A stretch of 64,000 nt of DNA from Balanoglossus misakiensis (lineage: Eukaryota; Hemichordata): the NCBI GenBank assembly GCA_040954595.2, contig CM082588.2:7068001-7132000 (forward strand), written 5' to 3'. Below, piece after piece: positions 22,176 to 34,644 of this stretch. A program made the translations under genes and the position numbers. The number at the start of each line of letters is the position of its first letter. Position 1 is the stretch's first letter. Under the pieces are notes generated by a model, which saw only the letters and a program-made list of their open reading frames with translations, did not search any database and was not told the DNA's origin.

Positions 22176-24290
22176 GATAGTATGTGCGCGCGTCAGAGAG
22201 AACCTGCCTTCCTACCATGTGAGCAGAGCTGTGGTGGATCCCAGGGGACGCAGATCACATTTGCATTCGTAGTCTGCGCGTTCGCACTATTTCATGCAAA
22301 ATACAGCCTCCAGTTCTTAAAATTACTACACGGAAATGTTATTTCGTTGTGTCTAAAGAATTTAAAAACCATTATTTGCGGAAATTTCACAGTTAGTGCA
22401 AGAGAGAGTGACAGATAGTCACGTAGTTCCGCATTCCAACGCATGCACTCTTCTTTCGACGTTCGCACTATGCTAACGTCTTATTTACTGTAACATACGA
22501 CGTGCAGATGTGAAATTACTTCATGAAAATCGATCTGGGTAAATATAGCCTAGATTTCAAAAATATCGTTGTGAATGTGATGCACACTAAACGTCGGAAA
22601 AACGCGCGATCTTTCTCAATTTGGGGCACCTATGGAGGCATACTGGATCGGGAAATTGACTCGAAATACTATAGTATACTGTATAAAGTAGCATTCAGTT
22701 TACTGCGTTCTTTACACGATTTATCATGACAAGACAGTTAGTCCATCGTATCAGTGGTATACGATGTCCGAAGTGAGCGAGCGAGCGAGCGAGCGGCGGA
22801 GGGAGGGGGGGGGGGGGGTAGCATGTGGAGAACGCCCTCAATGTGAAATGTTAACGTAGTCGTTTCTGTTCATACCCCAACCAACATAATACGATTACGA
22901 TGTACGATCCTACAACAAAGATACGTAAACCACGAAATATAGCTGCTATTTGAATTTTAAGCATGACATTTTTTTAGATAGTATGTCTCTTTAATTAATC
23001 TACAATTAGCAAAAAGACAATTTTAATGAATTACTGTACTTTGTAATGCAAAAAAAGTCTTGTACAGCTCATATTGTGGCTAAGTTTAACGACATTGAAA
23101 CACACTTTGTTAACAATCTTTAAATGGTTGATTAAAACTTTGATGTTTTATTATTTTTGGGTGCTAGCCACTTCATTTGTTTTAGCGCATGTTTTAGGTT
23201 AGATTAGACATTTTTACATAAATTACTTGTGATATGGGAACGCTCCACAAGTTTTCTTTTATAATTTTGTTTTTACTCTGCTGTGATGAATTTTTAAAAA
23301 ATAAGATGTTCGATTTCGATTTTATTTTGCGGGTAGATATTTTCATTGCAGTGTCATTGTATTTACTTTATGTTTTTATCTGTAAACATTTTTGAGGCTT
23401 TGGTATTATTATTATGATGATGATGATCATCATCATCATCATTATTATTACTATTATTGTTGTCGTCGTCGTTGTTGTTTTTGTATTGTTATTATTATTA
23501 CATTGCATTGCATTGTATTATGTTGTATTGTTGTTGTTGTTACCATCATCAAAATCACCATGATCGGTCCCTATAGTCTATATACCATGCCATTTCGTCT
23601 ATGATGGGGAAAATTGATAATAAGTTCTAAAAATGAAGATTGTGTCTAGAGTCTACTACAGGTAGAAGTAGGTCTCTAGCAAGTCATTTGATCACAAAAT
23701 AACTGACCAATCTCTCTAGTTGTCTTATGCCATAGGAGAGATCGTGACGAACACCTGATTTGACATCATACAAATTATCATTCAGAAACTAAGGTTTGAG
23801 TTTGTTATAGCGTTGAATTTCTAAGTGAAAACATATTGTAAAATGTTAAATGGTAATGAGTGTCATGTATGTCTTTGTTAAATAGTCTAATATTTTATGG
23901 TAATAATGTCAAGCTGCAGCCGCTGTTATTCGATAATCAATACCATGTAACTCCCCAGTTAAAATTTGTAAAAAAAGATGCTGGTAGGTGCCGATATGCC
24001 ATTATATCGAATAATGGGTGAGAAGTCGATAATACTGTAGAACTATAAAACTAGTTTGTTATATGTCAAGGGTGATTTCGGAAAATCCAAATGCCGTTTT
24101 GTTGGTAACGTCTGCATACAAATGCTTGTTGGTTGCTATGCTAAGCAAATTACCAAACCAGCATTGTTGAACTTTCAAATTGTAACTGTTCCGTTCCCAT
24201 CCTCGAGTTTTTTTATTTATTTAAAACTTCTGATCTTTCTATCAATTAAAGCCCCGCGAGTTGCAACTTTATCTTTGATTTTTATAGGAG
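22176..24290. other. AT-rich intergenic DNA with simple repeats
   Basis: Nothing gene-like is supported. It contains a (GAGC)n run followed by a G-tract near 22778-22818, and an ATT/GTT/ATG microsatellite at about 23405-23545. Short frames here lack domains and splice context. Confidence 0.5.
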
Positions 24291-24291
24291 A

Positions 24292-25625
24292 AAGTAATCA
24301 TGGATGAAAATTTCAGAGCATGGTTTGATGATGACCTGCCACGTGGGTGGAAAATACTCCTGCCATGTGGGTGGAAGCATGCTCCGATAGAAATTATGGA
24401 ATGTTTGGTTAAAGTAAGTGGATTACAACTTGATATAGGTAAGTAAACTAATTTGAGTTGATGGCTGGGGAAATTAATCATTCCATAATTTCTATCGGAG
24501 CATGCTTCCACCCACATGGCAGGAGTATTTTCCACCCACGTGGCAGGTCATCATCAAACCATGCTCTGAAATTTTCATCCACAATTACTTTCCCCAGCTA
24601 TCAACTCAAATTAGTTTACTTACCTATATCAAGTTGTAATCCACTTACTTTAACCAAACATTCCATAATTTCTATCGGAGCATGCTTCCACCCACATGGC
24701 AGGAGTATTTTCCACCCACGTGGCAGGTCATCATCAAACCATGCTCTGAAATTTTCATCCATGATTACTTTCCCCAGCCATCAACTCAAATTAGTTTACT
24801 TAGGCTGCATTCACAAACACCTCTGGATGGGGGGGGGGGGGGGCGGGAGAATTCAATTTTTTACCGCTAATTTTCACATGCCCCCGTACACAACCGAAAT
24901 ATTTTCAAATCCCCCCCTTCCGAACTGCCAAAATTTTGAAATCCCCCCCCCCCATTTTCTTTCACAGAGCAAAACACATCACCTAGTATCTATTCCATGA
25001 AAAGAATTCAAAACTGATGTACCCCTTCACTGAACATTGCTTTTATTTTTTAAGTATTTGTACTCTGTGTTGGGAGACATTGTAAACCGAGAATTGAAGG
25101 GGATGGGTTTGGGAGGGGGTGTCCCCTCCCACGTAAGAAAATTTTATAAAATACAGAGCTCAAAGCTGAATTTTAATGAACCCGGCAAAAGCAAATTAAC
25201 TCAACTACTGGTATGTTGGGGAGGACAAATTTAACCGTCGCCGCTCAAAGTTATCATGGGGTTGGGGCAAGTCCCCTGACCTGGGACACTAGATAAACCA
25301 ATCAATGATTGAAAGGTGTTGATGAATGGAGGGGGTGGGTGTGGGAGGGGGTGTCCCCCTCCCCCATTAGAAAATGTTGTAAAATAAAGGGCGCGAAACT
25401 GCATTTTTGTGGACTCAAAATAAATATTTAGTCGTCAAAGTTTTCAAGTCCCCCCCTTACATACCCTCAATTTTTTCAAATCCCCCCCCCTCAATTCTCC
25501 TGCCCCCCCCCCCCTCCAGAGGTGTTTGTGAATGCAGCCTTACCTATATCAAGTTGTAATCCAGTTACTTTAACCAAACATTCCATAATTTCTATCGGAG
25601 CATGCCAGACACTCCTGTCACAGTA
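24292..25625. repeat. inverted/direct repeat cluster carrying a nested MITE
   Basis: A ~180-bp unit containing ATTTCTATCGGAGCATGCTT and CACGTGGCAGGTCATCATCA occurs inverted at 24292-24470, direct at 24475-24655, and direct again from 24657, where it is split by a 737-bp insertion before resuming at 25540. The first two form a large hairpin. Confidence 0.85.
24803..25539. mobile_element. PIF/Harbinger-like MITE with TTA target duplication
   Basis: A 25-bp terminal inverted repeat beginning GGCTGCATTCACAAACACCT closes a 737-bp element with G- and C-tracts just inside the ends. TTA flanks both sides (24800-24802 and 25540-25542). The uninterrupted sister repeat at about 24613-24630 shows one TTA at the same place, so the insertion boundaries are proven by an internal empty site. 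TTA duplication is the hallmark of the PIF/Harbinger superfamily. Confidence 0.88.
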
Positions 25626-25852
25626 CCGTAATTGATACAAAGGCAAACTGTTATATTTACTTTCCTGAGTTAATTTTCACGAAGTGTAGTAAAAAATCTA
25701 ATTATATGTGCCTCCCACACCAAAACACCGTACTTTCTCCGTATGTACACTGTAGCTGCACATGCGCTCTCGGTGGATGATAGATGACCTTGGGTCATGT
25801 CATCAACACGCGACCTTACGTCAGCTGCCTCCCCAGGGATAAGCCTCACCAC

Positions 25853-27550
25853 TATGGGGTGCCATGTGTTAACTTATTATTTAGCTAAATTATTTGTTCA
25901 AAAGTCGTTATTTAACATACTTATATGTATATAATTATAGATTTGCAAACCATTTAAGTCCTGACAATTTATTTATAAATAATTTCAAGTCGATTCAATT
26001 ATATACATAAAATGTATTTTATGCTCTTTTATTTATATATCATAAATTATTTATAAACAATGTCAGTGTCAGTCTATTATATATATATCATGAGTGATGT
26101 ACATAATTATTTATATTTAATTAATTATTTATAAATAAATTTTTTTTAAGTGTATTATATATATATCATGAGTGATTTATAAATAATTTAAGTGCAAGTC
26201 TATTATATATATATCATGAGTGATTTAATTTATATAATGAATTATATATAAATAAGTGATTTCTAAACCATGAAAAAATGCACTCGCGCCGTTTGTCAAC
26301 TTATTATTTAACGCAAACTCATTATTTAACGCAAACTCATTATTTAAGGCCTGTTCACACAACCCCTTGCATTTGGATCATTACGCACACATATAGTCCC
26401 CACACGTGAACAAGAAATGCACATTACGTGCGGTCATTTCATTTTTTATTATACTCCTTTCAAAGGTTAGATGAAACACCGAAAAAGGTATCAACTAGTT
26501 AGTGATTTTAGCCCGTGATTGCAATGTTTGATTGAAACGCGAAAAGCTGATCGATAGCTCTATACATTGTGGTCTCCGAGGTCAAAGGTTGGCCGGTCAT
26601 GGCGATACCATTATTAAAATAGGGGCCAGTCATCAAAACGTAAGTAAGCCAAAAAAATACAGGTCAGATAAATTGTTTTCTCGTAAATTCAACATTAGAA
26701 TCAAATTTGGCGTTGGAAACAAACGGCGGGTCGCCAGTTCCTGGTCTGGAGGCTGGTAGAGTCACGTCTTGAAGACTGGCCCCTATTTTAATAATGGCAT
26801 TGTCATGACCGGCCAACCTTTGACCTCGGAGACCACAATGTAGAGCTATCGATCAGCTTTTCGCGTTTCAATCAAACATTGCAATCACGGGCTAAAATCA
26901 CTAACTAGTTGATACCTTTTTCAGTGTTTCATCTAACCTTTGAAAGGAGTATAATAAAAAATGAAATGACCGCACGTAATGTGCATTTCTTGTTCACGTG
27001 TGGGGACTATATGTGTGCGTAATGATCCAAATGCAAGGGGTTGTGTGAACAGGCCTTAAATAATGAGTTTGCGTTAAATAATGAGTTTGCGTTAAATAAT
27101 AAGTTGACAAACGGCGCGAGTGCATTTTTTCATGGTTTAGAAATCACTTATTTATATATAATTCATTATATAAATTAAATCACTCATGATATATATATAA
27201 TAGACTTGCACTTAATTTATTTATAAATCACTCATGATATATATATAATACACTTTAAAAAAATTTATTTATAAATAATTAATTAAATATAAATAATTAT
27301 GTACATCACTCATGATATATATATAATAGACTGACACTGACATTGTTTATAAATAATTTATTATATATAAATAAAAGAGCATAAAATACATTTTATGTAT
27401 ATAATTGAATCGACTTGAAATTATTTATAAATAAATTGTCAGGACTTAAATGGTTTGCAAATCTATAATTATATACATATAAGTATGTTAAATAACGACT
27501 TTTGAACATATAATTTAGCTAAATAATAAGTTAACACATGGCACCCCATA
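25853..27550. mobile_element. 1.70-kb giant palindromic transposon, copy 1
   Basis: The ends are TATGGGGTGCCATGTGTTAA and its complement. CACCAC lies directly outside both ends (25847-25852, 27551-27556), a 6-bp target duplication. The two ~770-bp arms are nearly perfect inverted copies, with AT-rich subterminal zones and a conserved inner part (CGGTCATTTCA, AAAGCTGATCGATAG). A ~140-bp unpaired centre (about 26640-26775) carries GGCGGGTCGCCAGTTCCTGG. It has no transposase frame, so it must be mobilised in trans. Confidence 0.9.
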
Positions 27551-27960
27551 CACCACTGCCCACATGGTAGCTGGGCAGGAACTCTTCGACTCGCGCACTT
27601 ACCCTATCCCTTTTCTGGAGAGCATCGGAAGAAGCAAAGGCGTCTGGGTAACCGAGACTACCATTGATTATAAATCTGTCGCCATCAAACACAAGCAAAT
27701 AAAGCACGAGTTGTTGTACGCCCCCTAGTGTTAAAATATGTAAAATGCTGAGTGCATAATGAGCGCATGTCAGTACTACATGTACCACTGATTGGCATTT
27801 GTCCCTACAAGATACAATGTACACGCATGCAAGAAAGTTTAGCAGTCGCAGTACGCGCATATCGCCTATGTCTATCATGCGTGGGACTACTGATAAACTG
27901 CAATTTTAACAAATTTCGCCAAACGGGAGCGCGTTTCATTCCATTCCATTTATTGACCAC
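27551..27960. other. intergenic with short inverted match to 21.74 kb
   Basis: A ~43-bp segment at about 27610-27653 is the reverse complement of 21740-21782. A minus-strand 115-codon frame here starts outside and ends in the palindrome boundary and is not called as a gene. Confidence 0.4.
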
Positions 27961-27999
27961 AGATGTTGTGAAACATTGTAAAATTTTACTAGTGCATAA

Positions 28000-28440
28000 T
28001 GAACACCTATTGCCTGGCCATGAGGGCCATAGCGGCCGTTTATTACACCCGAGGGGCTGTGAGTTACCAGAATCATAATGCTATTTCCCGAGGCAGCAGG
28101 CCGAGGGAAATAGCATATGATTCTGGTAACTCACAGTCACGAGGGGGTAAAAATGGCTGCTATGGCCCGAATATAGGCCAGGCTATAGGTGTTTTATAAT
28201 AAACCTCATGCTAACAGCTGGGAAAATCTTGCAATTTTCTCTTGAGGCTGGCAGACGACATCTTTAGCGTGGCCATGTCTCAGACGACGCGACGCTGATT
28301 GACGTTACCACGTTGGTCACGTGACCAGTTTATATTTTTTCTGCTATTTCCCTAGCGGTTCATAGTCGATTCTATTTTCCTATCACGTGACGGATTCTGG
28401 CGAATCACGGCACAGTATTAGCATGAGGTATATTATAATA
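28000..28440. mobile_element. hairpin element related to the one in the IFT88 intron
   Basis: It starts with an inverted pair AACACCTAT...ATAGGTGTT enclosing a GGGAAATAGCATA block, then a part bounded by TTATAATAAACCTCATGCTA and TAGCATGAGGTATATTATAA. Both parts recur, reversed, at about 54270-55435. Confidence 0.7.
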
Positions 28441-29329
28441 AAATATAAAGTGCATTGTTCTTTTGATCAAGCCCATAACTGAAGCAGTGTATCCAGTTCA
28501 ACTCCATATACGCACTCGCTATCGCTCGTGCGTATATGTCGTGAACGGCTAGTTATACTTTGCGAAACAACGAAACAGCGAAACGAAACAGCGAAACGAC
28601 GAAACCATTATTAAAATAGGGGCCAGTCATCAAGACGGTGGCGTATGATTTTTTTTAAAGTTTCCAAATTAAAACGTAAGCGAGCCAAGAAAACTACAGG
28701 TCAGATAAATTGTTTTCTCGGAAATTCAACATTAGAATTTGGCGTTGGAAACAAACGGCGGGTCGCCAGTTCCTGGTCTGCGGCCTGGTACTATGAAGTG
28801 GTAGAGTCGATGTCGTGTGCGCGCAAAAGATTCATGCCAAACTGCTACATATACACAGTGAATATACGCGCGCGCACAACGAAACCACAACAGATCGAAA
28901 CCTCAAAATGCGGCAGAAACTGACACTATTTCCTTAAATACCACAAGGCGGGGAGGCATGAATTGCAATTAAGATAATAAAGAAATTTCGACAATGATAC
29001 TGTGTTGTGTGAGTTACATGTGTTTCTATATATAACTACTACTCTTACCCCCCATCAGTGTTTGACCCTCGAAAGCTTACGGACACTACTGCTTTGTTTC
29101 AACTAATCCTTAGCCCTGTGAATATACTCGTACATTGACCTTTTGGGGCGGGATTCTTTTTTGGCGTGCAACCACTAGTACCAGGCCGCAGACCAGGAAC
29201 TTATTTGGAAACTTTTAAAATAATAATACGCCACCGTCTTGATGACTGGCCCCTATTTTATAATGTAATGGTTTCGTCGTTTCGCTGTTTCGTTTCGCTG
29301 TTTCGTTGTTTCGCAAAGTATAACTAGCC

Positions 29330-29620
29330 GTCGTGAACTGGTCAAAATCTCGTGGTATACCATGGCTGGGGCTATTTTTAACACTCAGATTGCGCCCGTG
29401 GTGACCCACAGTATGCCAGAAAGTGCGCCCGTGGCTTCAGTTTTGGGGACATTGTCGCAAGGGCGCACTCTGGCTGCAACATATATGTTGCAGCCAGAGT
29501 CCCCAAAACTGAAGCCACGGGCGCACTTTCTGGCATACTGCGGGTCACCACGGGCGCACTCTGAGTGTTAAAAATAGCCCCAGCCATGGTATACCACGAG
29601 ATTTTGACCAGTTCACGACA
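29330..29620. repeat. ~280-bp near-perfect palindrome
   Basis: Arms from GAACTGGTCAAAATCTCGTG inward to GGCTGCAACATATATGTTGC at the centre match their complements with few mismatches and almost no loop. It interrupts one arm of the surrounding complex but not the other, so it is a later insertion. Confidence 0.85.
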
Positions 29621-30040
29621 TATACGCACGAGCGATAGCGAGTGCGTATATGGAGTTTAACTGGATACACTGCTTCATGTGCTTGATCAAAAGAACAATG
29701 CACTTTACATTTTATTATGCACTAGTAAAATTTTACAATGACTGATGGTGCCCTTCACGCCACTGTTGATATGATTGACGCGGGCACCGGTCAATCAATA
29801 GTGGCGTGAAGAGCTCCCTACTTACTCTCCGACCTGCACAGATAACGGACGTATGAGATCATGAGATGGATAATGTAACTTTAACAAGCACCCCTTAACC
29901 AGCTAACTATTGATTGTGTCTCCATTGCGCATGTCTTTTTACCTCAGAATGTGCACATATTAAAATTTTGAAAGAGGTGACAATCTCCGATCTTCTGGCA
30001 CTGTATGGAAAACACATGCAGAATACACTCTGGACTTGTC

Positions 30041-30094
30041 ATGCTACGTCAGTCAGCTGCAGCCTCAGGTGTAGCTGCTCGAGGATTTGGCAGT
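30041..30094 (+). CDS. possible first exon with mitochondrial presequence (orphan)
   Basis: ATG at 30041 opens MLRQSAAASGVAARGFGS, an Arg/Ala/Ser-rich stretch without acidic residues typical of mitochondrial targeting peptides, followed exactly by a strong donor GTGAGT at 30095. No following exon could be linked to it, so this stays a candidate. Confidence 0.3.
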
Positions 30095-30345
30095 GTGAGT
30101 CTAGTATGGCAAACAACAATCATGTCAACGAACAGGTCGGTATATAGTTCGTGTGGCGAATATTTAGGGAGTGTCAGTCGTCATAATTATTTACGGCCAA
30201 CGTTTATGAAAATCAGGTTTTATATTTTCAAAATCTCTGTTCTCTTTCTTGTTTTGCTAAAATCCCGGCGGAATGTTATTCGGATGCCCGTGTTCTAACT
30301 AAGCGCTGTCAACTACGGTGCGACCTGTAGTCAAACCCTAAATTC

Positions 30346-30417
30346 TAGCTCTGCGTGGCAGGGCTGTTTGTCTTACAGCGATGCTTCCACACCACACAGC
30401 CCTGCCACGCAGAGCTA
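30346..30417. repeat. perfect 22-bp-stem hairpin
   Basis: TAGCTCTGCGTGGCAGGGCT (30346) and its complement ending at 30417 form a 22-bp stem with a 28-nt loop. It could be the remnant of a small MITE or a transcribed hairpin. Confidence 0.7.
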
Positions 30418-33400
30418 CCTAAATTCCAACCATAACCTCTATTTAAGTCTGTGGAGAACTACAGTAGTAAGTAGTACCAGTATGTGTTGGCTGCAATTGT
30501 AGCCTTGATGGGCGGCTGGTTGCAAGTATGTACATGTACCTCTCCGCTATGGATTGCCTGATTAAAACAAAACTAGGTAGAAAAGCCGAAATGAAATTAA
30601 AATCTACTATTAGTAACCAGTGTTATCTGTTTTGGCTTTACAGCTATTTCAAAGTATCAACTGGTGCTGCAAGCTGGAGCCTATTAACTATGCCCGTCAC
30701 GTCGAGGTCATTTAAATAGGGATTGCAACTTCAGCATGAGTGCGGTATGCAGCTTTTTTCATGGGAGTTTAAACACAGGTGTGGAGTTAAGGTATGTGTA
30801 AAGCCTATTATTAAAGGTCGGCACAATTACTGTGTGCTGGGGGTTCCTTATTACGCACGCACAAGGGTCAGTGTAGTATATGTTGGTAGGACAATTTCAG
30901 TTGAGTCGCTAGTTGTTCAGGTGAGTTCTAGCTGTTTCTTTAATTATTGTTCCCACAGTTTATGCGGAAAATGCTGCAAATTTATCCGAATCATTTGAGC
31001 AATATACTAGTATGTTTGAATTTTTTTTTCTGAATTATGTTTTAATGTCTGTCAGATTTGTTTAAATTCAGAAATCTGATTTCCACACGTCATGTGTATG
31101 GAAATATATACGAAGCAGCCTGACAACTTCTGAAAACTTCAAAAGTGCTATTTTCTGTTAAATCATTACTTATTTACTTTTTCGACCAACATTTGCATTG
31201 TCTGCTTTGCACTGACAATTTCGAAAGAATGTATTGAAAGTACATTTTATGTCAGATTCAAAAGAAATGTGTTGAAGAAGTCATTACTGAATGTATGTTT
31301 AAGAATTCTGAGTAAAAACTCCTGAAATGTCTGAAATTTTATGCAAGATCAATTAACATATTCATCTATGACAAGTTCATCGACAACAAGTTCAAATTTG
31401 TACTGAAATTATCTCATTTTTAATAAAATACAATGCAATTCTTAGTCTTCTATTTTTACAGTGCAGTTATTGCACATTGTTGTTAAAAGTACTTGATATT
31501 TGTGTTGGTGAAAATGCATAAATAAATTAATGTTAGGCTATACTTGTATGTTTTTGAAAATTCATAGAATTTCTTTCTAGAAGCAAAAGGTACTGTCAGA
31601 AAGTACAAATGGTGAAATGTGAAACGGATGAGTAAATACATAAATTATGAAAATGTTGTTACAGGTTAGTTAAGATTTATGAGGGAAGTGATTGTAACAA
31701 AATTTGCATAATTTATGTATTAGTCTGCACGATAACCCCTGGATTAGGGCATGTCTGGTACCAGTGATTTGATTGGCTGTTATCGAGTTATTGGCATGTT
31801 CGTCATCGTCGGACAAACCATTTTTTACATGGGTAGGCACAAATTTTCACGCATTAAGATCAATTATTTTTTTTACATTGCGTGAACAGTTTCTATCATA
31901 AATTGATATTTTTGTAAACTTTATACGCAAACTAAATATTTTCGCAATGGTTTGCGAACGCTGACAACCTCTGTACGCATACCAACCATGTGCTTAATTT
32001 TGCCTACCCTACACACAAATGGTTTACACTTCCGCCAAATTCATGTCAACACGAAGCGATGAAGTATGCGCGAAGTGTGACAATTTCAAGGACTCTTGTC
32101 CTCGCACTGACCCACTTTCTGTTATACTTGGAACATCTGAAACTTTTTCTGATTTTTTGTTCTTCTATTTGGCGTGGTCTTGCCATGAAATGAAAGAAAT
32201 GACTGTGAACCAGATTTGAATAGGTTACTCAAATAACCACTCAATGCATGCATACATACTGAATTTTTAAAACATGTAATTTTTATCCTAAATACTATGG
32301 TTTACATGGAACACCATAGATATGACACCAAGCGAATTATCTATCGAAACTAATTAACTCTCCAATGAAGAAAAACGAATGGAGAGAAAAAAACGCTAGC
32401 CTAGACAAAAAATGTCTACTTTGTAACCGCGCGCACTTGTCGATCGATCGTATACAACAGCGGCTGTGGACCCGGTTCTGGAGGCTCAGATGAAAAACAT
32501 GGCCCAAACAAGCAGAGTTATGACTGATCTGTGATTAAAAACATGCATTGCCATACGTTTACCTCTAAATTCAACCCGAACTAAAGTACAATTAGCCATG
32601 AATTAGCTAAGAACACCGAGGAGATACTTCCGTATTAGTCTGCCTCACATGAATGAGCAAATGATCTACCGTAGACAGACGCTCATTATGCATGACCTGC
32701 CACTTTTAACTAATAGACGCAGCTCTATGGTATCACATGACATTATTATTGAGTTGATCTGCACACGTGAGAATTTCCCACCATGTCACCATTTTTTACC
32801 ATATTGGGGCATATCTGTCAACGCAAAACATTATGGGGAGTGACAAATGACATGCTGCATTCAAGAAAATAAAACTGGATTGGACAATGCGGCGCTAAAT
32901 GCTCACATGACTGAAATCCGGCGTGTGTCAATCAATGGTTTTTTATGGATGTCTTCAAACTCACGCGTTCCAAAACAAAATCTGGGTAGGCGGTAAACCG
33001 AGAGTGTTGCATTTTGAAGCTGAAAGATCCCTGGAGTAAACCATGTGTCGGTGTAGGGGTTTGCACTCTCCTAATGGCTCAAACGTTCGAACAAAATGGA
33101 CTCGAAAATAATAGCATTTTCTATATTTTTCCTCATATTTATATTATCCTACGGGCACATCTTAGCATTTGACTGCACATTTGACTATTTTGGAATGAAA
33201 GGTAATATCAGAAGGGCATATTTTTCATACAAGATTGCCGATATGATTTTTAGACCAAAAAGTACAACATATCAAAGAGATGCCTGTAAATCCCCTGGAA
33301 AATGCACCCTCTATTTGGTCACGCGCTGAGGAATCCTACGGAACCGGCAGCATCATAGGACCCGCTTACCGGGACAGTCCATGACTTCCCGAACACGATA

Positions 33401-34644
33401 GTAGCAGCCTTTTTTGCACAGAGTTGACGCCAAGACCAAGATTTTGCCCTAAAATTGACAAAATATTCGGATTTTGCCCAATACCGACTAACGTAAATTG
33501 GCTACATTTCTGCCGACAGCAAGCGCGCTCAGAGAACCCAGTTGGCCTGATTTTCGTTTATTTACATCTGAGGTACGTTTAATCCACATAAATCGGCAAT
33601 CCCGTCTTTAGACCAAAAAGTACAAATGTTGAAAGTCGAGTATGCTTCAAATTAAGGAATTTTAGCAACCTTAATTCAGAGTAAAAAAAATATGTTTTGA
33701 AAAATGTATATTTAACAACAAATTACTGTACAACGTTCGTCAGACATGCAGTCGACACCTCCCATCCTCATAATAGTAAAGTCATTCTCTAGTTTACGAG
33801 AAAACCGCAACTTAAATTCTCCAATGTCGCTGGCTTTTGTTTACTTTCAATTACGCGCATGGATAACGTCTCTGTTGCGGATATTACCCGGCATTCATAG
33901 GTACCGGAAGTTGGGGCTATCTTGCAGACTGTACACCAAACACAAATTTGACATGAAACACTGTTTATACTTTTTCAAGTGTTTTATTGTCACCCAAAAG
34001 TTACTACTTGACATATTGCTTTTTGAATTAGTTTGCAAGTTTTTTGGGTATATTTCGTGTTGTGTTTTTCATTTTGAGCTGATATCTGGAATTTTCTCTT
34101 ATTGCCAAATTTGCTGCCTCTCTCTGAATTGAAAGTATCTGTGTACACACACTGTCATTGTGTCTTGAATGTTCATGTACAGACTCAGTGTGGTCATAGA
34201 TTTGTTGAAGATATTCTCAAAATGACAAGGGGACACCCACGCGGCGCGACAACCCCTTCCCTTGCGTGCTAGAGTAGGCACCTCATTCATATTACACTGT
34301 AGCCCCACTCCCCAACACAAACCAGCATAGGAGTGGTACCCCAGTAGAGCTATGGACCCATAAGTAGGTAGACAGGTGCTTGTTGTGCATACTGTTTAGT
34401 AGATCATGTTCCTTGGAATTAATATTTGACTATCAATTGTTTATGTGTTTCATGTCATTGTTTTCAACCAGTGGAATGGGTGTGTCAGTGCTGCAAAAGC
34501 TTGCAAAAATGTACATATTCTGCAATCCATCAATCTTGCAGCTTTTATGAAACATTGCATACTTATGTTTATTTTCAAGTGTACATGTGAGACCGCCCTA
34601 ATCTTAAGATGGCAAGCAAAGCACACAGGTGTGTTGAAGACAAT
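30418..34644. other. mostly non-coding gap with weak exon candidates
   Basis: The only notable frame is at 33096-33329 (see separate entry). Possible exon-like pieces near 30650-30710 and 30830-30930 have donors or acceptors but no recognisable protein. The rest is AT-rich. Confidence 0.4.
33096..33329 (+). CDS. possible small secreted protein or signal-peptide exon
   Basis: ATG at 33096 in a good context opens a 77-codon frame with a 24-residue hydrophobic signal peptide (MDSKIIAFSIFFLIFILSYG). A consensus donor (AAAG/GTAATA) at 33202 would end a first exon after FDCTFDYFGMK. The family is unknown and no second exon was found. Confidence 0.3.
   Translation: MDSKIIAFSIFFLIFILSYGHILAFDCTFDYFGMKGNIRRAYFSYKIADMIFRPKSTTYQRDACKSPGKCTLYLVTR

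Larger units (their letters stand above)
27975..29740. repeat. nested palindrome complex
   Basis: The outermost arms are GTAAAATTTTACTAGTGCAT (27977) and its complement (29712). Inside are further inverted blocks: 28445-28610 pairs with 29265-29335 and 29615-29705, including the CGAAACAGCGAAACGAAACA repeat. The centre at 28605-28790 and 29140-29260 matches the core of the 1.7-kb palindromes (AGGGGCCAGTCATCAA, GGCGGGTCGCCAGTTCCTGG). A separate unit at 28000-28440 and a ~280-bp palindrome at 29330-29620 are inserted in it. Confidence 0.8.

Noticed and set aside
24458-25000. 180-codon plus-strand frame
   Set aside because: Runs through repeated copies of one dispersed unit and into the tip of a MITE; internal repetition is from DNA duplication, not protein structure.
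26532-26759. 75-codon frame in the palindrome core
   Set aside because: Fully within a non-coding palindromic element; its counterpart in copy 2 is not preserved as a frame.
28081-28190. CRISPR-like or regularly spaced repeats in the hairpin elements
   Set aside because: Repeats are inverted pairs from foldback transposons, in a eukaryotic genome; no array structure.
34445-34592. Possible extra exon upstream of the DED gene
   Set aside because: Would need a 36-nt intron and encodes an implausible Cys/Lys-rich stretch, although phase happens to match.
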